The notes under the pieces were generated by a model. The model had not been told where the DNA came from. It was given only the letters and a program-made list of their open reading frames with translations, and did no database searches. Shown one piece after another: positions 47,600 through 58,253 of a stretch of DNA of 64,000 nucleotides. The DNA comes from Rapana venosa (lineage: Eukaryota > Mollusca > Gastropoda > Neogastropoda > Muricidae): NCBI GenBank assembly GCA_028751875.1, contig CM054140.1, positions 50,709,714 to 50,773,713 on the forward strand. Reading direction: 5' to 3'. Both the position numbers and the translations under genes were made by a program. Position 1 is the stretch's first letter, and each line of letters opens with the position of its first letter.

Positions 47600-48431
47600 G
47601 GGTTATTTCAGATTTATTGTTATGCATCTGTTAAGCAGCAGAATGGTGTAGGAATAACACTATTTTTATATAGCAAATTGAGGTGAGAATTAAACTATTG
47701 TTACATTGCAGTTTTAAATTTGGGTATCTAATACAATCAGAGTGAAGTGTGAGCATCCAGTACAGTCAGATTGAAGTGTGAGCATCCAATAATCAGATAT
47801 TAGGAAACATAAGAACTATTGATGTCTCATCACAGGAGATGATCGATACCAGTCAGCCGCTTTTAAAAGACACTTTGTTCTGTTATCCTGTGTGTCTGAT
47901 TTGTTCAGGGTTTGGGGCGGTTGTTGTTGTTGTTTTTGCCTTTTGCAAATGCTTTTGTTGTCTTCTTGTCTTGACATAAAACATGATTTGCTTTTTCAAT
48001 GAAAACCAAACATCTGGCTAACTGTGTGCTGGTGTTTGCTTATCTCCAGCTGTCTTTCCAATGTTCTATCATATATACGTAACTACAGAAACTTGATTAT
48101 GCTGTACCACATATCACTTGCTTGCAAACATTTTCCCTAGCTCATGTATTTTGTAACCTACACAAAAATAATAAAGTATATTGTCGATACATTGCAGCTT
48201 TTTAAATGTAACTCGCACAGTACATTTCTATGTCTACCTAAGATTGCTATTAACTTTCACAGACAAATGATTGTAAGTGTGTATATGTTTCATTAATTTT
48301 ATTTCCGAATGTTTGTGTCTCACTCAAATTTAAAGTGATTTACACCGATCAAGTATATAAGAAGAATATGATTTCTAGAGTTTATTGTATGGATTTCCAT
48401 TGTAGTACATCCAAAATAAAATCGGATTTTA
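47600..48431. other. unassigned, with a 2x tandem 29 bp motif
   Basis: AGTGAAGTGTGAGCATCCAG and ATTGAAGTGTGAGCATCCAA repeat in tandem at about 47731-47788. Otherwise AT-rich without features. Confidence 0.4.
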
Positions 48432-48432
48432 A

Positions 48433-48457
48433 CCCCCCCCCCCCCCCCCCCCCCCCC
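48433..48457. repeat. 25-base C homopolymer
   Basis: Uninterrupted C run. It could be sequencing-sensitive in length. Confidence 0.9.
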
Positions 48458-48558
48458 GCATGATTATAAGAAATACGTGAAAACAGTGAAGAAAATTATA
48501 TTGTGCCTAGTTGGCATGGCTGTAACTTTATTCTTAGAAATGTTATTACCCTTCACAG

Positions 48559-48686
48559 ACATATGTGAGAGAGAAATGAGTCCATGGAGTGCTGAAGATG
48601 AATGCGGGACGTTCGCGGTTCAGCAACCTCTGAGTAAGCCTCCAGCCATCAAAGAGCTGCAGGAACCTTTCAAGATGGAGCAGTAG
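48559..48686 (+). CDS. candidate terminal coding exon
   Basis: An acceptor-like TTATTACCCTTCACAG ends at 48558. The following frame reads EREMSPWSAEDECGTFAVQQ, then PLSKPPAIKELQEPFKMEQ, and stops at 48684-48686. Composition is more GC-rich than the surroundings and not retroelement-like. No family recognised. A longer reading from 48477 adds a hydrophobic N-terminus (IILCLVGMAVTLFLEMLL), which would make a small membrane or secreted peptide instead. Confidence 0.22.
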
Positions 48687-48819
48687 CCATGGGCCATGTT
48701 ATAATCACATCAAAGAGGATTGCCAATCCCAGTCGACTGTCGTTTACTGGTCCAGTTTTCCAATTTTTCCACTATCCTTTTTTTGTTTCTGTATTTGATA
48801 ATTATAACAGAGATAACAA

Positions 48820-48922
48820 TAATAATAATAATAATAATAATGATGATGGCGATGATGATGATGATGATGATGATGATGATAGTAATAATGACAACTGTGA
48901 TGATAAATGACAATGAAAGTAC

Positions 48923-48982
<60 letters not shown>

Positions 48983-49012
48983 GTGGTGGTGGTGGTGGTG
49001 GTGGTGGTGGGG
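48820..49012. repeat. (AAT)n, (GAT)n, (GGT)n microsatellites
   Basis: AAT at 48820-48842, GAT at 48842-48880 and 48924-48981, GGT at 48984-49010. GACAAATCAAAGCGCTAGG at 49065-49083 resembles a very short L2-type tail on minus. Confidence 0.85.
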
Positions 49013-49359
49013 ATAGAGGAGGTTGTGGTTGTGGTGGTGAAATTTCTTGAGTGCTTAAAACTTTATGGACAAATCAAAGCGCTAGGACTTAAACAAGTTT
49101 TGAGCATATGGCTATTCGTAGACATTAACATGATGCAATTCTAAGCTGTTTTGAATACTTTATATCTTTATTCAAAACACATAAGTGCTATCAAACTCAT
49201 ATTTACAGTAATAATATGCCAGTAGCTCGTGGCATGCTCACGACTGTATATTTGACTGATTTAGTTTGGCAGCTAATACATATCATCAAATCAGCGTGAC
49301 AAGAAAATATGCTTTCCATGTACTATTTTCAGATAAAACTGTTATTTTATGTAAGAAAG

Positions 49360-49450
49360 AATCCAATCCAATCCAGTCCTGTTGTTCATAGCGCCACCGA
49401 CCACAGAGGTCATATCAGGGCTTTGCAAGAACCCCCCCCCCCCCCCCCTC
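49360..49450 (-). repeat. short element tail (AATCC)n and C-run
   Basis: AATCCAATCCAATCCAGTCC then TGTTGTTCATAGCGCCACCG, ending at 17 C (49432-49448). On minus this is a 3' end with (GGATT)n, probably a short LINE/SINE remnant of unknown family. Confidence 0.4.
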
Positions 49451-49581
49451 CGCACGGCAAATATAATTATATCTAGGAGAAAAGCAAAGACACTCGGGAG
49501 ATTGCTCTTGCACTAATCATCTATGGGGCATTGCATAAGTAATTATGATATCAACAAGTCTCATGACCAGTGTCCAATAAA

Positions 49582-50481
49582 AGTAGCACGTCTGTGAGTA
49601 GAATGCTTTAAGATGTATTCTTATTCTTGCATAGTAGCTTTAGGAACAATGTCAGTCTGATATAAATGGGTGAAAAGAATGCTTGAGTTTCTGTACAATT
49701 AACACAAATAACATATAAGCACATTCACAGTAAGGAAATATCCATGATTTGTTCATAGTTTCAAGAGATCTTATTTGCACTTCTAGCTTTTCAAGCGGAC
49801 AAGCAGCATGGTCAGTGTTAATTATGGTCTTCAAATGGTCATCCCATTTATAGTTATTATGGAGTGTAAGTTCCAAGTGCTTATATTGGTCAGTGCTTTG
49901 TTACTAAATGTTATGGGCAAGACTGGAGTATTGTTTCGTATAAATCAAGTAATTTGGCTTTCCTCTTCGTTGACTTTCACTTTGCACTTGTTAGCCCTTA
50001 CACTTTTCTTATCAAATCTGTATGATCATTTCTGCTCGAAGATATGTGTTATTCAGCCCTAAGTATACACCACTATTATCCGTAAAGAGCTTATTTTTCC
50101 TACTATCAATAAAGATGTCATTTATATAAATAAGGAACAAGAGTGGACCCAGTGCGGAGCACTGTAAATCATCTGTTGGAATCCTACGATAGATGTTTCG
50201 TTTTTCATTACTACTGATTGGGTATAATTGGAAAGATGGTCTATAGATCAGTATGGCAACTTACCTCGTATGCCACACGCCTCTAACTTTTGATTAGTCC
50301 CTGTTGAAGGCTTTAGAAATGTCGAGGTACTCTGTGGTTTTTTTAATTGCATGATGATTGTACTCTGATAGTTTTTTTTTAAATTGCATGATGATCAATG
50401 ACAATGAGGATGACGTAATTATGCTGCTGTGGAAGTGCATATGCTTTGAGACTACTTGACAGGGTTGTACTCTACGCTTAT
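49582..50481 (-). mobile_element. LINE RT fragment (palm and thumb), pseudogene
   Basis: Minus reading: YLDISKAFNRD (RT motif 1), APGPLLFLIYINDIFID (motif of the palm), FTDN where FADD is expected, then CKVKVNEEESQI and MELTLHNNYKWDDHLKTIIN, SLETMNKSWIFPYCECAYML. These match Jockey/CR1-like RT in order. The catalytic ADD is lost. The part from 49582 to 49909 is duplicated in inverse orientation at 50482-50809. Confidence 0.7.
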
Positions 50482-50809
50482 ATTTAGTAACAAAGCACTG
50501 ACCAATATAAGCACTTGGAACTTACACTCCATAATAACTATAAATGGGATGACCATTTGAAGACCATAATTAACACTGACCATGCTGCTTGTCCGCTTGA
50601 AAAGCTAGAAGTGCAAATAAGATCTCTTGAAACTATGAACAAATCATGGATATTTCCTCACTGTGACTGTGCTTATATGTTATTTGTGCTAATTGTACAG
50701 AAACTCAAGCATTCTTTTCACCCATTTATATCAGACTGACATTGTTCCTAAAGCTACTATGCAAGTATAAGAATACATCTTAAAGCATTCTACTCACAGA
50801 CGTGCTACT
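50482..50809 (+). repeat. inverted duplicate of 49582-49909
   Basis: 328 bp nearly identical to the reverse complement of 49582-49909, with differences near 50655-50670 and 50766. The spacer between arms is 572 bp. It encodes the same RT thumb block (KWDDHLKTIINTDHAACPLE) on the plus strand. The right end is followed by a small local duplication of CGTGCTACT (50801-50835). Confidence 0.9.
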
Positions 50810-50989
50810 TGCTACGTGCTACTCACAGACGTGCCATCAAACGAAAGCAATATATGGTAAATGCACAACAGCTGATTTTGTAGTGGAATTACCAAGAATA
50901 ATCCCATAATATCATACCCATTTTGATTTTGAAAACGGCATGACTTTATTTTAAAAAAATGACGTGATCCTGAAGATGATGTTTACATT

Positions 50990-51650
50990 TGATTAAGTGG
51001 TGATTTGAATAGTAGAGTTTCAAATGTTTCACAGAAAATGGAAATAGTGTACATGATTATGTCACGCGACATATTTGCGAGAATGTCCGAGGATTGTGAG
51101 TTTTGCGTGTGTGAAAGACTTGTTTGACAATATGTCTTCAATGTTTATTAATTTTCCAGACAGACTTCTTACTAGGCAAAGTAAAGATAGCTGTGATGTG
51201 ATTGAAAAGTACGTGTGGAATGAAATGTATATGACAATTTGTTTATGAATAGAGTATACACACCTAAAATTCAGCAGAAAGAAGAGAGCGATTTAAGGTT
51301 TATTAATTTTGATATCAATGGAGCTCTTAGAATGTTTAATTATTGTTTAGTGGATGCTGTTGAGTGTATTACAAACGGTGAATGCAAAAGTGCGGAGGAA
51401 TGACTGGTATGATATGGAATGTCCTTGAGTAAAAACTAAATGCCCATAGATTGTTGAATAAATATCACCACAATAAATCACCATCAGATCATGCGTCATA
51501 CTCAGAGGCTACATGTGAGTATAAACAGCTTTTGAAGATTAAATGTAAGCAATTTAATAATGCTTTTTTAGAACAGTTGATTAGCTCTGTAAATAGTCAG
51601 AAATTTAGAAAAAGAAGAAAGCAGCTTTTAATAATATTAGCTTAGATGAC
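50990..51650 (+). mobile_element. LINE endonuclease end and linker fragment, pseudogene
   Basis: Plus reading: GDLNSRVSNVSQKM (endonuclease motif, 50999 onward) and SEDCEFCVCERLV. After stops come RVYTPKIQQKEESDLRFINF, DINGALRMFNYCLVDAVECI and, in other frames, RLLNKYHHNKSPSD, EYKQLLKIKCKQFNNAFLEQ and LISSVNSQKFRKRRKQLL. This is the linker between endonuclease and RT in a non-LTR ORF2. RT itself is absent. Confidence 0.5.
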
Positions 51651-51889
51651 TGGTTTTGCATTTTAAGAATTTCAACATAGATAGAATACTTGTCTTTTGG
51701 TGCATTTTAAACATCACTTGCATTTTGTATGCATATGATAAAAACTAGAACTTCTTACTTTTTGATGTGTGTTGGCACTGGTGAAAACTTAAAAATGCTT
51801 GAAAATGCGTCTTCTGTCATAACGGGCTTCTTCGACCTTTATCTTTTTTTGTTATTCTACTTATGACCTGTGCTACATCAGCATTATAA

Positions 51890-52345
51890 CCTTTCATCGA
51901 GGGACATATGGGTGCTCGGACAAGGGACATGTTGCGGATTGTTCTTTACCAGTGCTTCAATCACAGTTCTTGATACGCTGGGGGCAACAGAAAGGTGAGA
52001 GGCTGTATGACCAGTAAGCCACTGGTCATACAGCCTCTCACCTTTCTGTTGCCCCCACTCATGGAATTCCACTTTACAGCTTAGTCTTTAGTGATCGACT
52101 ATGACTCTCTGACTAGGAGGCTTGACTCGCAGTCATGTGCCGCAGCCCTGGGGGCTGGTTGGCCTTTGGAGAGCATCTCCAACGCTGACTGTCCTTATGC
52201 CCATTTGGCCGAGAGAGTGGGGATGTGCTGTGGGCAAGGCATCTCCACTATAATCAAATTTCTGCCCAGTTTCCAAAACAGCAACTGCCTCCTCTGCTGT
52301 TTTGGAGGTCATCGTCGGACACGACGGACAAACATACAATAGCAG
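51890..52345 (+). repeat. dispersed repeat family 'R', copy 3, with palindrome
   Basis: Matches 15100-15595 (CAGCCCTGGGGGCTGGTTGG, CATCTCCAACGCTGACTGTC, GTGGGCAAGGCATCTCCACT), but the stretch around TGTATGACCAGT is turned into a perfect inverted repeat (51979-52057). Confidence 0.65.
51979..52057. repeat. perfect inverted repeat, 37 bp arms, 5 bp loop
   Basis: Left arm 51979-52015 (starts TGGGGGCAACAGAAAGGTGA, ends ATGACCAGT), loop AAGCC (52016-52020), right arm 52021-52057, the exact reverse complement. Copies 1 and 2 of the same repeat lack it, so it arose in this copy. Confidence 0.97.
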
Positions 52346-53229
52346 ATGAGAATTTCTCTCTGGTGGAGCGGGGTGGGGGGAGGGGGGGAGTTGTAGTTGG
52401 AAAGTTAAGGCCAGGTCTGGATTTACTGAGATTGACTGAATTTGTATTCAACTTCAAATTTGTGTGTCCAATTTTGTCTTTACATATTGAGATTTGTGCT
52501 ATAATTGTACTTTTTCATTCTGAGATCTCATATAGTGTTCTTCAATCCTGTATTTAGTTGTTAGCACGATTGCATGAGGCAAAAACTGTCCCTTTAAATC
52601 TTCTCTCCATTTGCAATATTGTATTTCTGATTCAGTAAATTTGGAAATTGTGAAGATTTTTTAAAAAATAGTATTTTTCCCCTTCAGCCCAGTCTAAATC
52701 GGAAACAGGATTAATAATCTGTATATATCATTCAGTTTATTACAGTCAAGTAACTTTATTCTTGGACTGGATGTAAAAAAGCACATGGGTGCTTATTCAT
52801 TATCCTCGAAATAAAATAATTTGTTATTGTCATTGTCATTCGATTAATGCGATATTGAGTGTTTTAGCGGGGAATAAATTTTGAAGGAACCAAACCACAA
52901 CTATGAGGATCTTTGTATCGAAACTGAAATAAACGCATCAACTGGTTTGATCGTTTTGAGAACATGATGGCCGATGTTTGTAACCTCTTAACATAGGTCT
53001 CAAGAAGTCTTTATCACTGACAAGAGAACTGGAAAATAAATTGAGGTATATGGTTTGTTGCAACTAGACGAATCCCCCACAAGGAAAACACTCCATTCTT
53101 AATCTTCGATTGACCACGTATATGCTACCAAATTGTCTAATATAATAGCAGAATTGTCTGCGCCTATCGAGGGTCTTAGCGATTACTCTTCTGTATGTTT
53201 TCAACATCAGCTTCACCTATCCCGGAGTC
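52346..53229. other. unassigned, with SINE 3' tip at 52765-52835
   Basis: GGACTGGATGTAAAAAAGCA and GTGCTTATTCATTATCCTCG (52765-52810) are the SINE 3' module, followed by a TTGTTATTGTCATTGTCATT tail. A G-rich run occurs at 52370-52390. Nothing else recognised. Confidence 0.5.
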
Positions 53230-54160
53230 TTGTAGTCAAGTCAAGTCAAAGTCAAAAACACTTTAATCATCCCATGAAGGGCAATTACAATACTGACAGG
53301 CAGATTGATACACATCAAATATATCAAAGACACAAAAGCTATATTTCATATTGGTTTTCAAATAAAATGTCACAAACACACACACACACCAACACACACG
53401 CGCGCATGCGCACACACACGCAAACACCCGCACGCACGCACATCAATTGTGAACACAATTTTAAACCCATTGACTAGAAGACATAAAAACTTCTTTTTAC
53501 CCACGCATATGCGCAGCACGTACACACGCACGTACGTGTGTGTGCGAACACGCACACGCACACCCACACCATACACCGATATATGAATTCAATGTTTAAA
53601 GACCGTTGACTAGAAGACAGACTTATTTCACACACCCACGCACCCACCCACACACACACACACATAATTATGTATTGACTACACTCGTAACAATGACAAT
53701 CGGGCAAGTAATTCAGAGAAATGTAAAAACTAGGTAGTCAACATCATTGTGAATTCAGAATTTGAATGCTTACTGGCACAAAAGAATTTCTTTTTCTGTT
53801 AGTTTTGCTGATGGGACACTGAAAACGGCGTTCCGAAGGCAACATTTGAAAGTCTGGAAACAAAGCATGGGAAGGATCAGCCAAAATGGCTGTGGCTTTG
53901 CGTACAAGCTGCTGATTGCAGAACGACATGAGATCTCTTTGTTCTTTTCCAATTATTTTTGAGCAGATTCTTACAATTCTCTGCAGGCCATTCTTGTTTT
54001 TAACACTAAGGTTATTGTACCAACAAATGAAAGCAAAACTTAGAACACTCTCTATGTAAGACTTGTAAAACAAGGAAAGAATCTTTTTGTCTACAAAAAA
54101 ATGAGTTCAGTTTCCTCAGAAAATACAGACGTTGTTGTCCCTTTTTGACAATAGCGTCAG
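53230..54160 (-). mobile_element. CR1/Rex-like LINE, C-terminal end and 3' UTR
   Basis: Minus: DAIVKKGQQRLYFLRKLNSF, a frameshift near 54070, then FYKSYIESVLSFAFICWYNN, LSVKNKNGLQRIVRICSKII, FPDFQMLPSERRFQCPISKT and RKRNSFVPVSIQILNSQ, stopping at 53744. This is the classic CR1/Rex ORF2 C-terminus and is well preserved. The 3' UTR holds CA-rich tracts, a 53460/53600 near-repeat (CATTGACTAGAAGACA / CGTTGACTAGAAGACA) and a GATTAAAGTG-(TTTGACTTGACTTGAC) tail at 53230-53265. Its 5' end abuts an RTE 3' end. Confidence 0.78.
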
Positions 54161-54890
54161 TGTAGACCGTTCGGGCACCACTGCAGCCAGCTTCCTCCAC
54201 TCCTCACGGTCCTCAGCTCTCCGCAGTAAATCGTTCTACACAAGGCAAGTCCACTATCTAAAGTTGTCTTCCCACCGTTTCCTTTGTGTGCCTCTTTGTC
54301 TCCCTCCTCGCACTGTCCCCGAAAGGAAAGTCTTGGCCGGTCAAGATGTTCGTGTGATGTTCCCATACCACTTTAAGTTTGCGCTTTTGTCACCGAAATT
54401 AGAGTTCTTCATATGATGTTTACAATTATGGTTTTCACTTTTTTGTTAGTAATGTGATCTCTGGATGAGATACCAAGCAGTTTGTGAAAATATCTCATCT
54501 CCATTGCCTGCATCCTTTCAATTTCTGCTGATATGGTCCTTGTGTCATAAGCATACAAAAATATGGACATGATCAGGGAACGCATCAGTCTGATCTTAGA
54601 TCTGATGGCGATGAATTCGTCATTCCAGAGGACTTTCAGTTTGGTCATTGCATCTGTTGTCTTGGCTATCCTTGAGGAATTTCACGTTTTGATAGCTCCC
54701 AGATATTTAAGCTATGGACGGTCTCAATTTTCTTGCTGTCTATATAATGTAAGTACTGATACCATTGGCACTATTTATCATCAACTGGATTTTTTCTGCA
54801 CTGATGTGCATGCCACATGCCGAAAAAAATTCATCAAAGGGATTTACCAAGTTGACTATCTCTTGATCTTTTCCAACGTAAGTTTGTGAT
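54161..54890 (-). mobile_element. RTE LINE, C-terminal end, pseudogene
   Basis: The terminal module (GACCGTTCGGGCACCACTGC on plus, 54166-54185) is followed on minus by MTKLKVLWNDEFIAIRSKIR, LMRSLIMSIFLYAYDTRTIS, MRYFHKLLGISSRDHITNKK and a degraded GHVTR-type end. Upstream RT is lost after about 54890. Same subfamily as 19622-20835. Confidence 0.7.
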
Positions 54891-54899
54891 TGTCCTACC

Positions 54900-55560
54900 T
54901 GCAATTGTCACAACTTAAACAAAACAAAAGGGACTTACCCAAGCCTATCCTCGAAAGGATGGGCCTTGATTGATGCGACTAGCTCGTTGTTCTTAGTTTG
55001 TCCGGAAGATGTAGTGGCAGCCGCAGCAATCTCACAAAACATAACTCAGAGGCAAAAGTATACAAACAAGACGCTTTATTTCACTTTCATTTAACATTTA
55101 AAATCTCTATCTAAGCTAATGTGGCCAACACCCCTCCGCCCTTCCTAACACCCTTAACACCCTACCAAAAATAAAAGCAAGAGAAAATCAACTAAAACAA
55201 TAATAATAATAATACACTCTCAGACACTCAAAACATGTCCACAGAAGACACACGACAATGACAAGTCAGCTAGGAGGGTGGGAAACACATGGGGTTGCTG
55301 AGCTTAGATGTAGCTGCTGTGCCGATGATGGGGTGGCCACCGTGGCAAAAAGTCCTGTCAATATCCAAAGTGGTTCCAGGTATGGCATCAGAGGCGGCGT
55401 CAGAAGCAATGTTACTAACATCCCGTTCTTCCCCCCTCGTCTGATTAGATGACTCCAGAAGCATCCCCAGAGGCAGCGTTGCTGAAGATCAAGTCAGCGT
55501 CCTCTTCCCTTGTCGGAGGTAGTTCCACACAACAAGCGGTGCCCATGCAATTAATATAAT
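54900..55560 (-). other. possible transcript 3' end or LTR-like segment (minus)
   Basis: On minus a 64-codon frame (55464-55270; GTTLDIDRTFCHGGHPIIGT, ending CFPPS) is followed by a UTR-like stretch. AATAAAG lies at about 55070-55077 and a GGGTAAGTCCC occurs near 54935. It could be the last exon of a host gene or the end of an LTR element. No homologous second copy in the window, so unresolved. Confidence 0.2.
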
Positions 55561-55941
55561 GTCACAACATGAGTGTCAACCCCTCCCTCCATCCCGCGCT
55601 TTTCCCAACCTTATCAATTTACACCATTTCCAACATCAAATTGCCTCCTTTGAGGTTACAATTATCAAATTAACATTCTTTCTTGAAAAGAAACTGTCAA
55701 ACAGACATACGAATAAACAAGACATAACCGGACTTGACTTTCGCTCACCGTCGAAGCAAGACGTGTTTGGCGAGCACGCAAGAAAACGCATCAAACAACT
55801 GAGTACAGCAGCAGCAGCAGCAGCAGCGATGTGAGTTTTCTTTGCCTTCGGGTAGGTGGGCGCGGTGCTACAAATATTCATCAACAAGAATGATAGACGT
55901 TGGGGAGCTAGCTTAGTTTACATCAATAACCGACACTCTTC

Positions 55942-56865
55942 ATGACAGAATTGTTACAAAAAGAAATGAGCACCGCCATTTCAAAGTACTTTGGGGGAAG
56001 AGGCGGCAGTGAAAAAAGAAAACCTTCGTCAACAAGTGATTTGTGTGCCAGTCCGGAAGACAGAAAAGAAGAGAAAGCAAAAAGCTACGACAGGGTGGTG
56101 ACAACTCCGAAGAAGAAATGGCACTACAGGAAAGCATTTACAAACTGCAAGACTCGATGAAAAACCTCGCTACAAAAGAGGACTTGAAAATCATTCAGCA
56201 ATTGAAAGAAGAGGTGGAAAGACTCAATGACTCCTTCACCATCGTATAGACAAGCTTGAGGCTAGTATCTTCGACATCACCAGTGAAAATGATAAACTGT
56301 TGAAGGAGGTGTCGAAACTCCGGCAAGAGAATGTGGACCTGAAGACCCAGCTGACCCAGACCTCCAGAGAGACCAGCAAGCTGCAGCAGGAGCTCAACGA
56401 GAACGAGCGACACGGGCGCTCCTGGAATGTCCGAGTGTTCGGGGTTGCGGAGGTGAAGAGGCCAGGAGAAGAGACAGTGGAAAACTGTGCGAAGAAATGC
56501 GCTCAGTTATTCTCCGAGAGGCTGGATGTCCCTGTGTCACCTTCCGACATAGACATCGCGCATCGGGCCGGGAGAGCAGCTGCTGAGGGAGGGAGACCAC
56601 GCCCCATCGTCGTCCGGTTCCTGTCCCGCAGAAAGAGAGGCCTGGTGATGGCGGCCCGGCGCAGCTCCAACAGACGGGACTGACTGTGGCAGAAGACCTG
56701 ACCCAGGCCAACTACAGGCTGCTCCGGAGGGTCAGCGCCCATTCTGCAGTGATGGCCGCTTGGTCATCCAACGGCAAGATCCTGAGCAAGCTAAAAAATG
56801 GAAAGACAGTGAAGGTTGATACAGGTACGGATGTGGACAAATTATTTTTAAGAGAAATGACTTAA
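55942..56865 (+). pseudogene. L1-like ORF1 (coiled coil, RRM, C-terminal domain), frameshifted
   Basis: Plus strand. It starts MTELLQKEMSTAISKYFGG with a basic linker (KRKPSSTSD, VVTTPKKK), then shifts frame into MALQESIYKLQDSMKNLATK. A coiled coil follows (HHRIDKLEASIFDITSENDK, KLRQENVDLKTQ), then an RRM-like core (RSWNVRVFGVAEV...LDVPVSPSDIDIAHRAGRAA) and PIVVRFLSRRKRGLVMAARR. After another frameshift at about 56680 the C-terminal domain reads VAEDLTQANYRLLRRVSAHS, AVMAAWSSNGKILSKLKNGK, ending TAA at 56863. This is the nucleic-acid-binding chaperone of L1/Tx1-type LINEs (Transposase_22-like). No ORF2 follows, so this copy is a fragment. GC content is clearly above its neighbours. Confidence 0.75.
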
Positions 56866-57339
56866 TATTAGACATGGGCTGACAGATTGAGGCGGGGGTT
56901 GGGGGTGGGGTTGGGCACCGGGCGAGGGAGGGAGAGGGGGGAGCCCCTATGTTCTGCTAGTGTCTCTATATATCAAAGCGGGATGGTTCTGAAACAAAGT
57001 GGACATCAAATCTTTGATTGCTATAGATAGGAAAAAAATTAATGCACTAATGTTTTAGTAAAACACATGGATTGCTGTTTGAAATTAAAACAAATCAATA
57101 CATGCTAAAAAGTAAAAAAATAAATAAATAAACAATGGGTCTTGAAAGTAGATCAAATTTCGAATAGTAAAAGTATAGGGTGCCCACAGATACATAAGCG
57201 GTGGGCGTGCTAGCCGGGTGCGCGTTTGTTTATTGGGCTGTATGGCGGTGGTCTGTATTCGTTTTGTATTTGGCGCGGAATCGGTCAGGATTTTTGACAT
57301 GTTTGAAAGAGCTGTGAAACTTGACTGTACTGCTTGGTA
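56866..57339. other. unassigned, G-rich start
   Basis: 56880-56945 is rich in G runs (GGCGGGGGTTGGGGGTGGGG) and could form G-quadruplexes. Beyond that, AT-rich and featureless. Confidence 0.4.
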
Positions 57340-57560
57340 TAACATTTAGAACATGTGTGCGTACGTGCGTGTGTGTGCGGGGATGTGGAAGTGTGTTTTG
57401 TGTGTGTGTTTGTGTGCGTGTGTGTATGTATGCGTGCATGTGTGTGCGCGTGCGTGCGTGTGTGTGTGTGTGCGCGCGGGTGTGCAAGTGTGTGAGTGAG
57501 TGTGCGTGTGTGTGTGCGCGCGGGTGTGCAAGTGTGTGAGTGTGCGTGTGTGTGTAGCTG
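57340..57560. repeat. GT/GC-rich tract with internal duplication
   Basis: Impure GT with CG steps; the block GTGTGTGCGCGCGGGTGTGC AAGTGTGTGAGTG occurs twice in tandem (57463-57500 and 57505-57545). Confidence 0.8.
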
Positions 57561-58020
57561 GTTTTATTGTGTACAACTTGGCAACCAGATGCTAATACCA
57601 GGATGATAAAGGCTTCACTTCACTTCTCAGTGTCTCTTGCCTTAATGGCAGATATGTTCCACCCTCGTCTTGTCTGATTATCGAGTTGTGTTGCTTTTTT
57701 CTGTCGTACTTTAGTTTGGAGTAGGATGATTATATTTTGCTTGGGATGAATGGGTTATGGGAAATGTGTTATTGTTGTTATTATTATTATTATCATTATC
57801 ATTATTGCCGTTATTTTCTTTCTGGGATAATGGAATGGGCACTTGTGAGTTTTGTTGTTGTTGCATCTAGTGCGCGCGCGCGCGCGCGTGTGTGTGTGTT
57901 GTAGTAGTAGTAGGAGTAGTAGTAGTAGTAGTAGTAGTATTTTTTAAAATTTTTATTGTGTCAACTTGGCAACCAGATGTCAATATCAGGATGATTAAAG
58001 GTTCACTTCGCAATGTTTCT
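57553..58020 (-). repeat. two copies of a short LINE-like 3' end
   Basis: TTTTATTGTGTACAACTTGG, CAACCAGATGCTAATACCAG (57560-57600) recur as TTTTATTGTGTCAACTTGGC, AACCAGATGTCAATATCAGG (57950-57992). The second has a (GTA)n tract to its left. On minus each reads ...CACAATAAAA with a simple tail, like other LINE ends here. A SINE tip (GGATAATGGAATGGGCACTT) sits at 57822-57845. Confidence 0.45.
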
Positions 58021-58220
58021 TGAATTGGGAGGGGTGGGGGGGGGGGGGGTTGTTTTGTTGTTTTTTTTGTTGTTGTTGTTGTTTGGGGTTTTTTGTTTTT
58101 GTTTTGTTTTGGTGTTTTTTTTTCCATTTCTGTCAAACTTATTTTTGGATTGGGTGATTCCATTATGATTTTGCTTGTAATGACTGAGAACCATACTTTT
58201 TTCTTTGAAAAAAACTCTGT

Positions 58221-58253
<33 letters not shown>

